Assembly: GCF_030056655.1 (NCBI RefSeq)
Contig: NZ_JASHIE010000004.1
Span: forward strand, 1-64,000
Reading direction: 5' to 3'
Length of the DNA stretch: 64,000 bases
DNA from: Flectobacillus rivi
GTDB taxonomy: Bacteria; Bacteroidota; Bacteroidia; Cytophagales; Spirosomataceae
Numbering within the stretch: position 1 is the stretch's first letter; each line of letters starts with the position of its first letter. Position numbers and translations under genes: made by a program. The notes under the pieces were generated by a model. That model did no database searches and was not told the origin of the DNA. It saw nothing but the letters and a program-made list of their open reading frames with translations. This document shows positions 50,707 to 58,864 of this stretch, piece by piece.

Positions 50707-51043
50707 TACACGCTTAATTAAGCGTATTTCAGTCATATAGCACACTCTTTTAGACAATTTTAGTACTATTTTGTACGTTTAGCACTTGGCATCAAAGTGA
50801 TATACAGGGAACAAATCTTGTATCGTCTGATGTGTTTTTTGTAGAATAGAAATTGTAAAATTTAAAGATAATGATTTTTATCTTTATTAAACTTTTTTTA
50901 GAATTCAAGCTCTTGGGGGTATTTCCTACAATTTGTCTTTTTTTAATATGCTCAATTAGACTTTTCTCACAAATGACAAGCCATGCCAAGAAAGTTTGTA
51001 AATTGGCATAATATTGGACTACTGCCTCCTATACAACAGAATT
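50707..51043. other. Intergenic region between RlpA and DUF58 genes
   Basis: About 335 nt, AT-rich. It starts with a hairpin (AATACacGCTTAATTAAGCGTATT, about 50704-50729) that may serve as the rlpA-type gene's terminator. A short minus-strand frame (50792-50989) has no recognisable product. Otherwise nothing is seen. Confidence 0.5.
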
Positions 51044-51943
51044 ATGGATTTAGCAAAAATCAGAGAATACGGAAATATTGAGTTCTTAGCCAAACAAATG
51101 GTTGAGGGGTTTATCACAGGTCTACATAAGTCTCCATTTCATGGCTTTTCGGTAGAATTTGCAGAACATCGATTATACAACACTGGTGAAAGTACACGTC
51201 ATATAGACTGGAAAGTTTATGCCAAAACTGACCGTATTTATACTAAGCGCTATGAAGAGGAAACAAATTTGCGTTGCCATTTGCTAATAGACACTTCATC
51301 CTCTATGTACTATCCTGCGCCTGGTTATGGTAAAATTACTTTTTCCATTATGGCTGCTGGTGCGTTGGCATATATGCTGCAAAAGCAAAAAGATGCTGTT
51401 AGTTTAACGACCTTTTCTGATAAAGTAGAAATTCAAACTCCCATAAAATCAACGCCAACGCATATCCACAAAATACTTTTGGATTTACAGGAGTTGATGC
51501 AAAAACCTGACGCCTCCAAAAGCACAGGAGTCGCATCTGTGATTCATGAAATTGCGGAGAAAATACATCGTCGTTCTTTGGTGATTTTGTTTAGTGATAT
51601 GTTCGACAATATTACCGAGTCAGAAAAGCTATTTTCGGCACTACAACACCTCAAGCACAATATGCATGAGGTATTAATTTTTCATGTCACCGACAAAAAG
51701 ACTGAGTCGGATTTTGCTTTCGAAGATCGCCCTTATGAATTTATTGATTTAGAAACAAATGAAAAGATCAAGCTTAATCCTGCACAAGTGAAAGATGATT
51801 ATCAGAAAACATTACAAAGCTTTTATCATGACTTGAAGCTCAGATGTGGACAATACAAAATTGATTTTATTGAAGCTGATATAGCACAAGGTTTCGAACA
51901 AATCCTTTCAGCTTATTTGGTTAAACGAGCGAAAATGAGATAG
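51044..51943 (+). CDS. DUF58 protein with vWA-like domain
   Basis: 299 aa from ATG at 51044 (MDLAKIREYGNIEFLAKQMVEGFITGLHKSPFHGFSVEFAEHR); ten codons upstream are open but unlike the family. DUF58 landmarks: 'SVEFAEHRLYNTGESTRHIDWKVYAKTDRIYTKRYEEETN' and a MIDAS motif DTSSSM in LLIDTSSSMYY. In Bacteroidetes these proteins usually work with MoxR-type AAA+ ATPases and batI genes for aerotolerance or metalloenzyme maturation. Neither is adjacent here. Confidence 0.92.
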   Translation: MDLAKIREYGNIEFLAKQMVEGFITGLHKSPFHGFSVEFAEHRLYNTGESTRHIDWKVYAKTDRIYTKRYEEETNLRCHLLIDTSSSMYYPAPGYGKITFSIMAAGALAYMLQKQKDAVSLTTFSDKVEIQTPIKSTPTHIHKILLDLQELMQKPDASKSTGVASVIHEIAEKIHRRSLVILFSDMFDNITESEKLFSALQHLKHNMHEVLIFHVTDKKTESDFAFEDRPYEFIDLETNEKIKLNPAQVKDDYQKTLQSFYHDLKLRCGQYKIDFIEADIAQGFEQILSAYLVKRAKMR

Positions 51944-52018
51944 CTCAACCATAAATAATACGGTGTTTTACTATAATGTTTATTTCAATTTGTATATTTA
52001 CAAAATAGTTGTAACTCA

Positions 52019-52171
52019 ATGATTATGAAGGCACAAACATTAACAAAAGCTAAAAAACAAAACTGGAAACCACTAAAAAGTGTAACGCCAGTTCAAATTT
52101 CTGCTAAAAATATAGAAGGGGTGAAGGTAATCGCTTCCAATACTGACTCTAAAAAATTAGTCATTGCCTAA
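52019..52171 (+). CDS. Small basic peptide ORF
   Basis: 50 codons from ATG at 52019 (or 48 from ATG at 52025: MKAQTLTKAKKQNWKPLKSV...). The product is Lys-rich at the N-terminus, ends SDSKKLVIA-like (NTDSKKLVIA), and lacks Cys and membrane segments. It lies 75 nt after the DUF58 stop and 29 nt before the 184-aa gene. It is too short for a confident call; position and continuous coding-like composition suggest a real gene forming a pair with the next one. Confidence 0.5.
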   Translation: MIMKAQTLTKAKKQNWKPLKSVTPVQISAKNIEGVKVIASNTDSKKLVIA

Positions 52172-52200
52172 CAAAATATCTAATCTACCCTATATACTTT

Positions 52201-52755
52201 ATGTACGAAATTAAATTTATCCAAAAAGATATATGTAAAGATGGCTCCGACCATCTTTTTTCATATATCTACAAGTTTTTTTGCTATGATTCTAAACTAC
52301 ATTACATCATTAGAGCAGAATATCATACAGAAAATATTTTTGCGATTAAATTTTATTGCAAAAAAGATAAAAGAAGTGATTTCAAGTATAACAAAATTAT
52401 TAATAAACATAACAGTTCTACTGTTTTGAAAATTCTCAATACTTGTCTTTCAGTGGTTCCTATGCTTCTTCAATTATCTCCTAATTGTAATTTTGCGCTT
52501 TTATCATCAAGAAGCGTAGACTTTTCAAGTTCGAAAAGATTGACTGAGGGGCTACCCCAAAATCAACGATTTAGAATTTACAGTAGATTTATTCAGGAGA
52601 GAATAGGAAATATTACATTTACTCATTTTGCCTATGAGAAGATAAGCTCATACCTATTAATTAACAACAATGAAAAAGATATATATGCAAAGGAAATAAG
52701 AGTAAAGGAAATGTTTGAAAGAACCTATAAGATAATTCCAGACATTGGACATTAA
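52201..52755 (+). CDS. Hypothetical protein of a small two-gene cassette
   Basis: 184 aa, not assigned to a named family. The layout resembles hypothetical proteins found in variable regions of Bacteroidetes: HTENIFAIKFYCKKDKRSDFKYNKI, then VLKILNTCLSVVPMLLQLSPNCNFALLSSRSVD, LPQNQRFRIYSRFIQERIGNITFTHFAYEKISSYLLINN. No signal peptide is seen. Its 5' coding part contains a hairpin with a T-run. Base composition is more AT-rich than flanking genes, which fits acquisition by transfer. Function unknown. Confidence 0.65.
   Translation: MYEIKFIQKDICKDGSDHLFSYIYKFFCYDSKLHYIIRAEYHTENIFAIKFYCKKDKRSDFKYNKIINKHNSSTVLKILNTCLSVVPMLLQLSPNCNFALLSSRSVDFSSSKRLTEGLPQNQRFRIYSRFIQERIGNITFTHFAYEKISSYLLINNNEKDIYAKEIRVKEMFERTYKIIPDIGH
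52228..52269 (+). terminator. Terminator-like hairpin within the start of the 184-aa gene
   Basis: GATATATG...AAAGATGG-CTCCGA-CCATCTTT...CATATATC: 8-bp core stem followed by TTTTTT and framed by a second 8-bp pairing. It may be an intrinsic terminator or attenuator after the small peptide ORF, lying 27-69 nt inside the next frame. Confidence 0.55.
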
Positions 52756-52829
52756 CATGTTCCCAGCATAAGTTAAAGCTTATTTATTAATTTAAGTATT
52801 ACTGTAAAATAAATAGGTAAAAATTACAT

Positions 52830-52904
52830 TAGGCTGTAAGCCGTAGGCATAAGGTTTACTTATTTCGTGAGAAATACTTTTTGACTTTTAGCCTAATGCA
52901 TAAA
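52830..52904. repeat. Dispersed repeat family 3, copy B
   Basis: TTAGGCTGTAAGCCGTAGGCA, GAGAAATACTT, GACTTTTAGCCTAATGCATAAA: aligns with 26945-27025. The two ends (AGGCTGTAAGCCGTAGGCA and TAGCCTAATGCATAAAGCCT) are partly complementary. Confidence 0.75.
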
Positions 52905-52951
52905 GCCTAAAGCTTAATGCGGGTAAAATTATTTTAATTTTGCCCACTAAC

Positions 52952-54316
52952 TTATTTCCCTAAATACCTCACTACAATTTGTTCCATATCCTCAATCGCC
53001 AGATTTCCCTTGCCTACCACCCTTTTCTCTTTATCCAGAATATATATTGTTGGAGTATATTGAGCATCAAACTCTTGGAAAAAATTGACATTTCCTGTTT
53101 GGTCAATCACATTTACAAAATCTTGCGTTTGATAATGTTTGATAAATTCACCCCAAGTCTCCAAATCATTGCCAAAAATTGGCGCAAAAACTAGTAACCC
53201 TTTGTCGGCATATCTTCTGTGTAATTGTACTAATTGAGGAGTGAAGTTTTTACAATGCCCGCAATCTGCTGCATAAATATATAATATCGTACAATCCGCA
53301 TTTTGAGCGTGTAAAGTCTGTTCTTTTCCTGCTAAATCTGTCAACTTCACATCTGGTATTTTACTTCCAATCAAGAGCTTTTCTAGATAAAATACTCTTT
53401 CCTTTACTAGTTTAATAGTGTTTTCATCCCATAGTTGCGGTTCCTGCAGATAATACTTTTTCATCATGTAGACAAAAACTGCATCATGCCCCATAGTTTT
53501 GCTTGTCTCGAAAAAACCTGTTGTTTTAGTAATCAAATACTTTCGCATAGCCGTATTCCGTCCTGCTTTTTCAACAATTTTACGAGATAAACTTATCAGA
53601 GAATCAATAGGTAAATACGTGAGAGGTTCGAAATAGCTTGCTACATTTTGATGAATATAGGGTGTGCGAATCATTCGGTCATCGGTCAAATCAAAATTGT
53701 CGAAGAAATGATTGACGAAAAACTTATTTGACCAAAGCGGGTCTTCTTGTCCATTGGATAACTTTGGTGCTGGTGGTAAATCCATTGGCATAGTTGCTTT
53801 GATTAGTTTTGAGGCAAATGTACCCGCAAATGCCGTAACAAACTTTTTACGATATTGCTCTAATTCGTATTGGATTGCATACTTTTTATTTATCGAAACC
53901 GAATCTGTTTTAGCTTCTAATAGGGCTATTTTAACGCCCTCTCTTACTATTTTCTGTTGATAGCTATAAAACAGGTCATTTTCTCTTGAGCCTGTAAACT
54001 TAATCGAATTCACCAGATCTTTGGCGTCTGCTTCAAACGAAAACTGCTGCTCCACTACAAGAATATCAATACTTTTCCAACCTCCGATCATCAGATTATA
54101 GAGCCCTGGCTCTAAGTTCTGCTTTGCTTGAAATACGACTACTCCATTAGCATTCACTTTCGCAGAATCTTGAACATAGTTTACATCTTCGTAATAGTAC
54201 GTCAAATAGCAAACAGAATCGCGAAGGTTCTTGAATTTTGCCTCAATACGATATTGAGCAAAAAGCTGGCTAGATAAACAAACTAATGAAATGGTTAGTA
54301 GGTAAAAATATTTCAT
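52952..54316 (-). CDS. Thioredoxin-fold (TlpA-type) protein with DUF4369-like N-terminus, CGHC
   Basis: 454 aa from MKYFYLLTISLVCLSSQLFAQ, a signal peptide; an upstream extension to 54385 is rejected. A DUF4369-like beta domain (about 25-130: RIEAKFKNLRDSVCYLTYYYEDVNYVQDSAKVNANGVVVFQ) is followed by a helical part and a C-terminal TlpA/AhpC-like domain with ILYIYAADCGHCKNFTPQLVQLHRRY and the cis-Pro in YTPTIYILD. It would be a periplasmic thiol-disulfide reductase. It follows a paralogue (54411-55856), both on the minus strand, with a terminator between. Confidence 0.9.
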   Translation of the reverse strand: MKYFYLLTISLVCLSSQLFAQYRIEAKFKNLRDSVCYLTYYYEDVNYVQDSAKVNANGVVVFQAKQNLEPGLYNLMIGGWKSIDILVVEQQFSFEADAKDLVNSIKFTGSRENDLFYSYQQKIVREGVKIALLEAKTDSVSINKKYAIQYELEQYRKKFVTAFAGTFASKLIKATMPMDLPPAPKLSNGQEDPLWSNKFFVNHFFDNFDLTDDRMIRTPYIHQNVASYFEPLTYLPIDSLISLSRKIVEKAGRNTAMRKYLITKTTGFFETSKTMGHDAVFVYMMKKYYLQEPQLWDENTIKLVKERVFYLEKLLIGSKIPDVKLTDLAGKEQTLHAQNADCTILYIYAADCGHCKNFTPQLVQLHRRYADKGLLVFAPIFGNDLETWGEFIKHYQTQDFVNVIDQTGNVNFFQEFDAQYTPTIYILDKEKRVVGKGNLAIEDMEQIVVRYLGK

Positions 54317-54371
54317 ATAACTAGTGATAAGTATGGTTGAAAAGGTGGTGCTAATACTACAGCATCCAAAA

Positions 54372-54406
54372 ATAACAAATGGCACAGCTTGGTAGGCTGT
54401 GCCATT
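54372..54406 (-). terminator. Terminator between the two thioredoxin-fold genes
   Basis: 11-bp perfect stem AATGGCACAGC/GCTGTGCCATT with a 7-nt loop; on the minus strand followed by TGTTATTTTTGG. It is 5 nt after the upstream gene's stop. Confidence 0.88.
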
Positions 54407-54410
54407 CGAA

Positions 54411-55856
54411 TTATTTTTTAATATTTTGTTTTTTATGAAAATCTATAAAATCTTCAATTTGTTCAAGTGGTAGTCGCTTGGCTATAATTTTTTTGTCTTT
54501 GTCCAGCACATAAATCACTGGAGTAGCGTACACATCAAAAAGATTTTTAAAATCGGTATAGTATTCTTCCTTGCCTGTTTGAGGATTTTTATGAATATCT
54601 ACTCCATTAATCATTGGTTCAAATTTAAACTCCTTGATGAACTTCTTCCATTTAGGAGCGCTACGATCAATAGATGCTGCCAATACTCTGATATTTTTCT
54701 GTTTGAGAGCAGGATACATTTTGGCCAATTTTGGTGCAGATTCTCTACAATGGCTACATTCTGGGTCATAAATAAATACCACAGTATAATCTGCAGGAAT
54801 ACGACGAATATCAATTTCTCTTCCGAGGGTATCTGTCAAATACATATCAGGGAAAGGCTTCCCATTTAATAATGGTTTTAATATGGTAATTCTCTCCTTC
54901 ATTTTGCGTACCGTACTGGTATCCCAAAGTGCTGGTTCGCCGATATAGTATTTTTCAGCCATGTGGACAAAGGCACCATCTACACCCAAAATTTTAGGGT
55001 TTTCATACGAGCTAGTGATTTTATAAATCGTGTAGCGACGAATATCTCTTCCTTTTACCTTAGCTAAGATTTTATCTGCTTCAAGCGAAATTGAATCAGC
55101 ATGTTGAACCGTCAAATCTTCAAAATACCTTTCTAATTTCTTTTGATAAAATGGTGTTCTCATCAAACGTTCATCACCTAAATCGAAATTATCCCAAAAA
55201 TGCGATTTGTAATAAGAGAACTGAAACTGATACATGGCGGCAGAGTCTGCTTTTGTAACAATAGGTTTGCCATAAGCTGGCACTTCTGGTTCTTGAGCAG
55301 CTTTAATCAATTTTACGACAAAAGAACCTTTGTTTTGTTCTAACCAAGTTTTTTGAAAAGTCTCAATATCGGCTTGTTGTTTTTTGAATGCAGCTTCAGA
55401 TACAGCATCTTTCTTTTGGCGACGCATGGCATCTAATTGTTTGAGTTTTTCAAACTTTGAAGACATTTCTTGTTGAAAGCCAAAAAATAATTCATTTTCT
55501 TTCGAGCCAGTTACTTTCATCTTTCCAATCAGGTTGGTCGTATCTGTTTCAAAAGAAAAATTGGTATTACCAATCACCACGTCCAAGTATTTGCCTTTGG
55601 GTAAAGCAATCAAATACAAACCTTCTGGTAATTCTTTGGTGCCTTTAAACTGAAATTGTCCGTAACTATCTACTTTTGCCGTATCTTTTATTACTTGTTG
55701 ATTGTACCCAAAATAGTGCGCAAGAAATACCGTGGTATCTTTAAGTCCTGCAATTTTTCCTTTTATTGAAAAACTGCTTGGTGTTTGTGCAAAGCTTTGC
55801 GTACCAAACACTAACACAAGAAGGAATAGAAAAATTTGTTTAGAATAATGCTTCAT
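54411..55856 (-). CDS. Thioredoxin-fold (TlpA-type) protein with DUF4369-like N-terminus, CSHC
   Basis: 481 aa with a signal peptide (MKHYSKQIFLFLLVLVFGTQSFAQ). Same architecture as its neighbour: DUF4369-like domain (FSIKGKIAGLKDTTVFLAHYFGYNQQVIKDTAKVDSYGQFQFKG), a central helical segment (DUF5106-like, RMRTPFYQKKLERYFEDL...) and a C-terminal thioredoxin domain with VVFIYDPECSHCRESAPKL and YATPVIYVLD. An insertion around 155-175 (MRRQKKDAVSEAAFKKQQ) distinguishes it. It is probably periplasmic and part of disulfide reduction or repair. Confidence 0.92.
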   Translation of the reverse strand: MKHYSKQIFLFLLVLVFGTQSFAQTPSSFSIKGKIAGLKDTTVFLAHYFGYNQQVIKDTAKVDSYGQFQFKGTKELPEGLYLIALPKGKYLDVVIGNTNFSFETDTTNLIGKMKVTGSKENELFFGFQQEMSSKFEKLKQLDAMRRQKKDAVSEAAFKKQQADIETFQKTWLEQNKGSFVVKLIKAAQEPEVPAYGKPIVTKADSAAMYQFQFSYYKSHFWDNFDLGDERLMRTPFYQKKLERYFEDLTVQHADSISLEADKILAKVKGRDIRRYTIYKITSSYENPKILGVDGAFVHMAEKYYIGEPALWDTSTVRKMKERITILKPLLNGKPFPDMYLTDTLGREIDIRRIPADYTVVFIYDPECSHCRESAPKLAKMYPALKQKNIRVLAASIDRSAPKWKKFIKEFKFEPMINGVDIHKNPQTGKEEYYTDFKNLFDVYATPVIYVLDKDKKIIAKRLPLEQIEDFIDFHKKQNIKK

Positions 55857-56228
55857 TGTATGTAATTAAGGTTGAAACAACAATTTATGTAAGTTAAGAT
55901 TGAGTGTCGGGTCTAATGTGAATTTTAATTTAAATCCTGTTTACCAAACTCTCGTACAGTAATATAGAATTATGACTTGTGAGCTATCGTTCTATTACTA
56001 GGTTCTGGACTTTAGTCCTTATCATTATGGTGAAAATCTAGTCAAATGCTTTTTATGGAATATATTACCATCTTAAAAGGTATTTTTATAATATGACAAA
56101 AGCAACTAATCATTCTTTCTATTTCGCATTTGAATTTACAAATTTATCTAAACTTCCTTTCCGATGGCTAGGATATACATCAAATACTTTCAAATTTATC
56201 TGTAAGACACTTTTATCCCTATCAAACG
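55857..56228. other. Intergenic region
   Basis: About 370 nt between divergent genes, AT-rich, with a GGACTTTAGTCC palindrome near 56007. A small plus-strand frame (56093-56317) overlaps the YdcF-like gene in another frame and is not credible. Confidence 0.5.
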
Positions 56229-57005
56229 ATGTTTTTTGTCCTCTCCAAACTCTTGTTTTATATATTCATGCCTATCAGTTTGATAACGATAACGCTTGTC
56301 TGGGGCATTGTCACTAAATCTTTAAAGCTTAAGAAGCCACTACTTTTGACAAGCTTGGGAATTATCCTCATTTTGGGAAACAGTACGCTCGTCAATTGGG
56401 GGTATCATTTATGGGAAACACCTCCTCCAGCTAGTCCATTCGCACAACGATATGATGTTGGAATTATTATTTCAGGCGGTATGATGATGAATCGAACAAG
56501 TACCAAAGAGCAGATTTTTACAGGAAAAACGGCCGATAGGTTCATTCAACCTTTAAGAATGTATAAAAGAGGGCTTTTGAAGAAGATTATTATTTCGGGT
56601 GGCGATGTCAGCATAAATCCCCTCAGCAATGAACATGACTCAGAGACCGCTAAAACACAACAAATTTTAATTGAATTGGGGGTAAAACCTGAAGATATTT
56701 TACTGGAAACAAAAGCGCGTAATACACGAGAAAACGCCCTTAACTGCGCACAAATTCTGCGTTCTTTTCCTGAACTCAAAACAAGTGTATTATTCACCTC
56801 TGCCTTTCATGGACGGAGGGCAATTGGTTGTTTCCGAAAAGCAGGCTTAAACACCACTCTATTTAGTTGTGCTGTGCGTGCTGTAGACATAGGATATACA
56901 CCCGACACACTTATCATACCAAGTGAACAAGCCTTAGCAGAGGCTTATCAGTTAATCCATGAAATAATAGGGTTTTGTGTTTATAAGGCAATGGGGTATT
57001 GCTAA
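56229..57005 (+). CDS. YdcF/ElyC-like DUF218 membrane protein
   Basis: 258 aa. Two to three N-terminal membrane segments (LLFYIFMPISLITITLVWGIV, LLLTSLGIILILGNSTLVNWGYHLW) precede the DUF218 domain: YDVGIIISGGMMMNR, LRMYKRGLLKKIIISGGD, ELGVKPEDILLETKARNTRENALNCAQIL, SVLFTSAFHGRRAIGCFRKAGL. The topology is that of ElyC (YcbC), involved in envelope biogenesis and undecaprenyl phosphate metabolism in E. coli, though the exact role is not shown for this protein. Monocistronic. Confidence 0.9.
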   Translation: MFFVLSKLLFYIFMPISLITITLVWGIVTKSLKLKKPLLLTSLGIILILGNSTLVNWGYHLWETPPPASPFAQRYDVGIIISGGMMMNRTSTKEQIFTGKTADRFIQPLRMYKRGLLKKIIISGGDVSINPLSNEHDSETAKTQQILIELGVKPEDILLETKARNTRENALNCAQILRSFPELKTSVLFTSAFHGRRAIGCFRKAGLNTTLFSCAVRAVDIGYTPDTLIIPSEQALAEAYQLIHEIIGFCVYKAMGYC

Positions 57006-57189
57006 AAGAGAGGGTGAAAGTAATGCTGGTCACTATCAACTTTTGAGTGAAAAGTATATAGTGAAAAACTCACTACCACTCTTCACCCGAAAAATTTTAT
57101 TTTACAGAAAATCCGTAAAACTTTATTTCAGTATTGCTTGGCTAGAGCTTTGGCACAATGCCATGAGCTCTAGTTTTTGATTTAGAATC

Positions 57190-58161
57190 TTATCGAAGAA
57201 TCGATGCCATTCTCAACAAATCACTATTGATTAATTTTTTCTTGGTAATAGTGTCGTGGAAAGGTGTGTAAATCAACTCATCATTTACGATACCAGCCAT
57301 TACATTTTTCTGTCCATTCAACAACCCTTCTAACGCACCAAGACCCAAACGACTTGATAAAATACGGTCATAGGCAGTTGGACTTCCGCCACGTTGAATG
57401 TGACCTAAATTGGTTACACGAATATCAACAGGCACATCGATAGTTGCCTTGATTTTGTCTGCAACCTCAGCTGCATGACCTTCCTCGTCACCCTCTGCTA
57501 CTATTACAATAGAAGAAGACTTCTTTCTATCAAACCCAGCTTTCAAAACAGATACCACATCGTCGATAGTTTGTCTTTCTTCAGGAATCAAGATAGACTC
57601 AGCACCACCAGAGATACCGGACTGCATAGCAATATAACCAGAGTCACGACCCATTACTTCGATAAAGAAGATACGATCATGTGAGTCGGCTGTATCACGG
57701 ATTTTATCAATAGCGTCCAAAGCTGTATTTACAGCAGTATCAAAACCGATTGTGTAATCGGTACCATACAAATCGTTATCGATAGTTCCTGGCGCACCAA
57801 CAGTCGGAATTTGGAATTCGTTGAAGAAAATCTCAGCTCCAGTAAAAGTACCGTTACCACCAATAGCAATCAAACCGTCGATACCATGTGCTTTTAGCTG
57901 ATCATAGCCTTTTTTACGACCTTCGGGAGTCATAAACTCTTTTGAACGAGCTGATTTCAATATTGTACCACCACGTTGTACGATATTACTTACTGATTGA
58001 GAATTAAGAGGAATGATATCACCTTTGATCATTCCGTTGTAGCCTCGGATAATTCCGAACATCTCTAGGCCATAATGTAAACCTCCACGTACAACAGCTC
58101 TAATACAAGCGTTCATGCCTGGAGCATCACCCCCAGAGGTAAATACTGCGACTCTTTTCAT
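57190..58161 (-). CDS. pfkA: ATP-dependent 6-phosphofructokinase
   Basis: 323 aa, standard bacterial length. ATP site: FTSGGDAPGMNACIRAVVRGG; active site GTIDNDLYGTDYTIGFDTAVNTALDAIDKIRDTADSHDRIFFIEVMGRDSGYIA (catalytic Asp in TIDND); IRVTNLGHIQRGGSPTAYDRILSSRLGLGA. The Gly following GGDAPGMNA marks ATP use over PPi (G104-type, IGGNGTFTGAE). It carries out the committed step of glycolysis. The 700-nt region upstream is non-coding. Confidence 0.97.
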   Translation of the reverse strand: MKRVAVFTSGGDAPGMNACIRAVVRGGLHYGLEMFGIIRGYNGMIKGDIIPLNSQSVSNIVQRGGTILKSARSKEFMTPEGRKKGYDQLKAHGIDGLIAIGGNGTFTGAEIFFNEFQIPTVGAPGTIDNDLYGTDYTIGFDTAVNTALDAIDKIRDTADSHDRIFFIEVMGRDSGYIAMQSGISGGAESILIPEERQTIDDVVSVLKAGFDRKKSSSIVIVAEGDEEGHAAEVADKIKATIDVPVDIRVTNLGHIQRGGSPTAYDRILSSRLGLGALEGLLNGQKNVMAGIVNDELIYTPFHDTITKKKLINSDLLRMASILR

Positions 58162-58864
58162 ATAGACAATTTATTATTTTTAGTCGGTTAAGCTAAATCC
58201 CAAATATTATTTGCTTTTTATGCAAATCACTGCAAATTTATTGCTTAAAAATGACGTTTCGAATCATTTTCGCAAAAAAATAGCGCAAACAGTTGCAAAA
58301 GCTCTAATTATATTATTTTTCCAATTTTTTGTATAATTTTTTCACTCCAAAAATAATACACTTAGAAATATCCAAGACCTCACTTAAAATTATACAACAA
58401 TTTTACGAGTATTTTTTGACTCTAAAAAAAATCTCTTCATTTATCCCAAATCATTATTCGATTTGTACAAGACTTCTTACATTTAGAAATTCTTCGAATT
58501 TTCGCTTAAGTTTTGGGGCAGAAAATGAAAGATTTTACATACCTAAGTACCAATATTTAATCGTTTAATCAAAACGTTCTTGCAAAGTAACGGACTAATT
58601 AACGAATTTTGTCTTGAATTGGGGGTTAGAATAAAATTAAATTATCAAAAAGAAATGAAAATGCTTTATAAAATCGCCGTACAATAATGAATCCATATTT
58701 GGAGTTTAATAAACAGTTCAGCAGAATTAAAGCTCTTTCGAAAATATTAAACCAACCTTATTAAATTTGCATCCACAACTAAGTATTATATTTTTATACT
58801 CCTCACACCTACCCGTTACCCATACATAATCAAACAATAAAACAACTCATAGGCTTTATAATAC
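58162..58864. other. Long AT-rich intergenic region
   Basis: About 700 nt without a credible gene between divergent pfkA and the DUF5723 gene. A small plus-strand frame (58329-58568) lacks any family resemblance and a start context. TAAATTTG (58762-58769) is an exact -7 match about 95 nt before the DUF5723 gene, with TTTC near its -33 position. Confidence 0.5.

Noticed and set aside
56093..56317. 74-codon plus-strand frame before the YdcF-like gene
   Set aside because: Overlaps the YdcF-like start in another frame and resembles translated AT-rich spacer.
58329..58568. 79-codon plus-strand frame in the long gap after pfkA
   Set aside because: AT-rich composition typical of non-coding DNA, no family resemblance, no promoter or ribosome-binding context.
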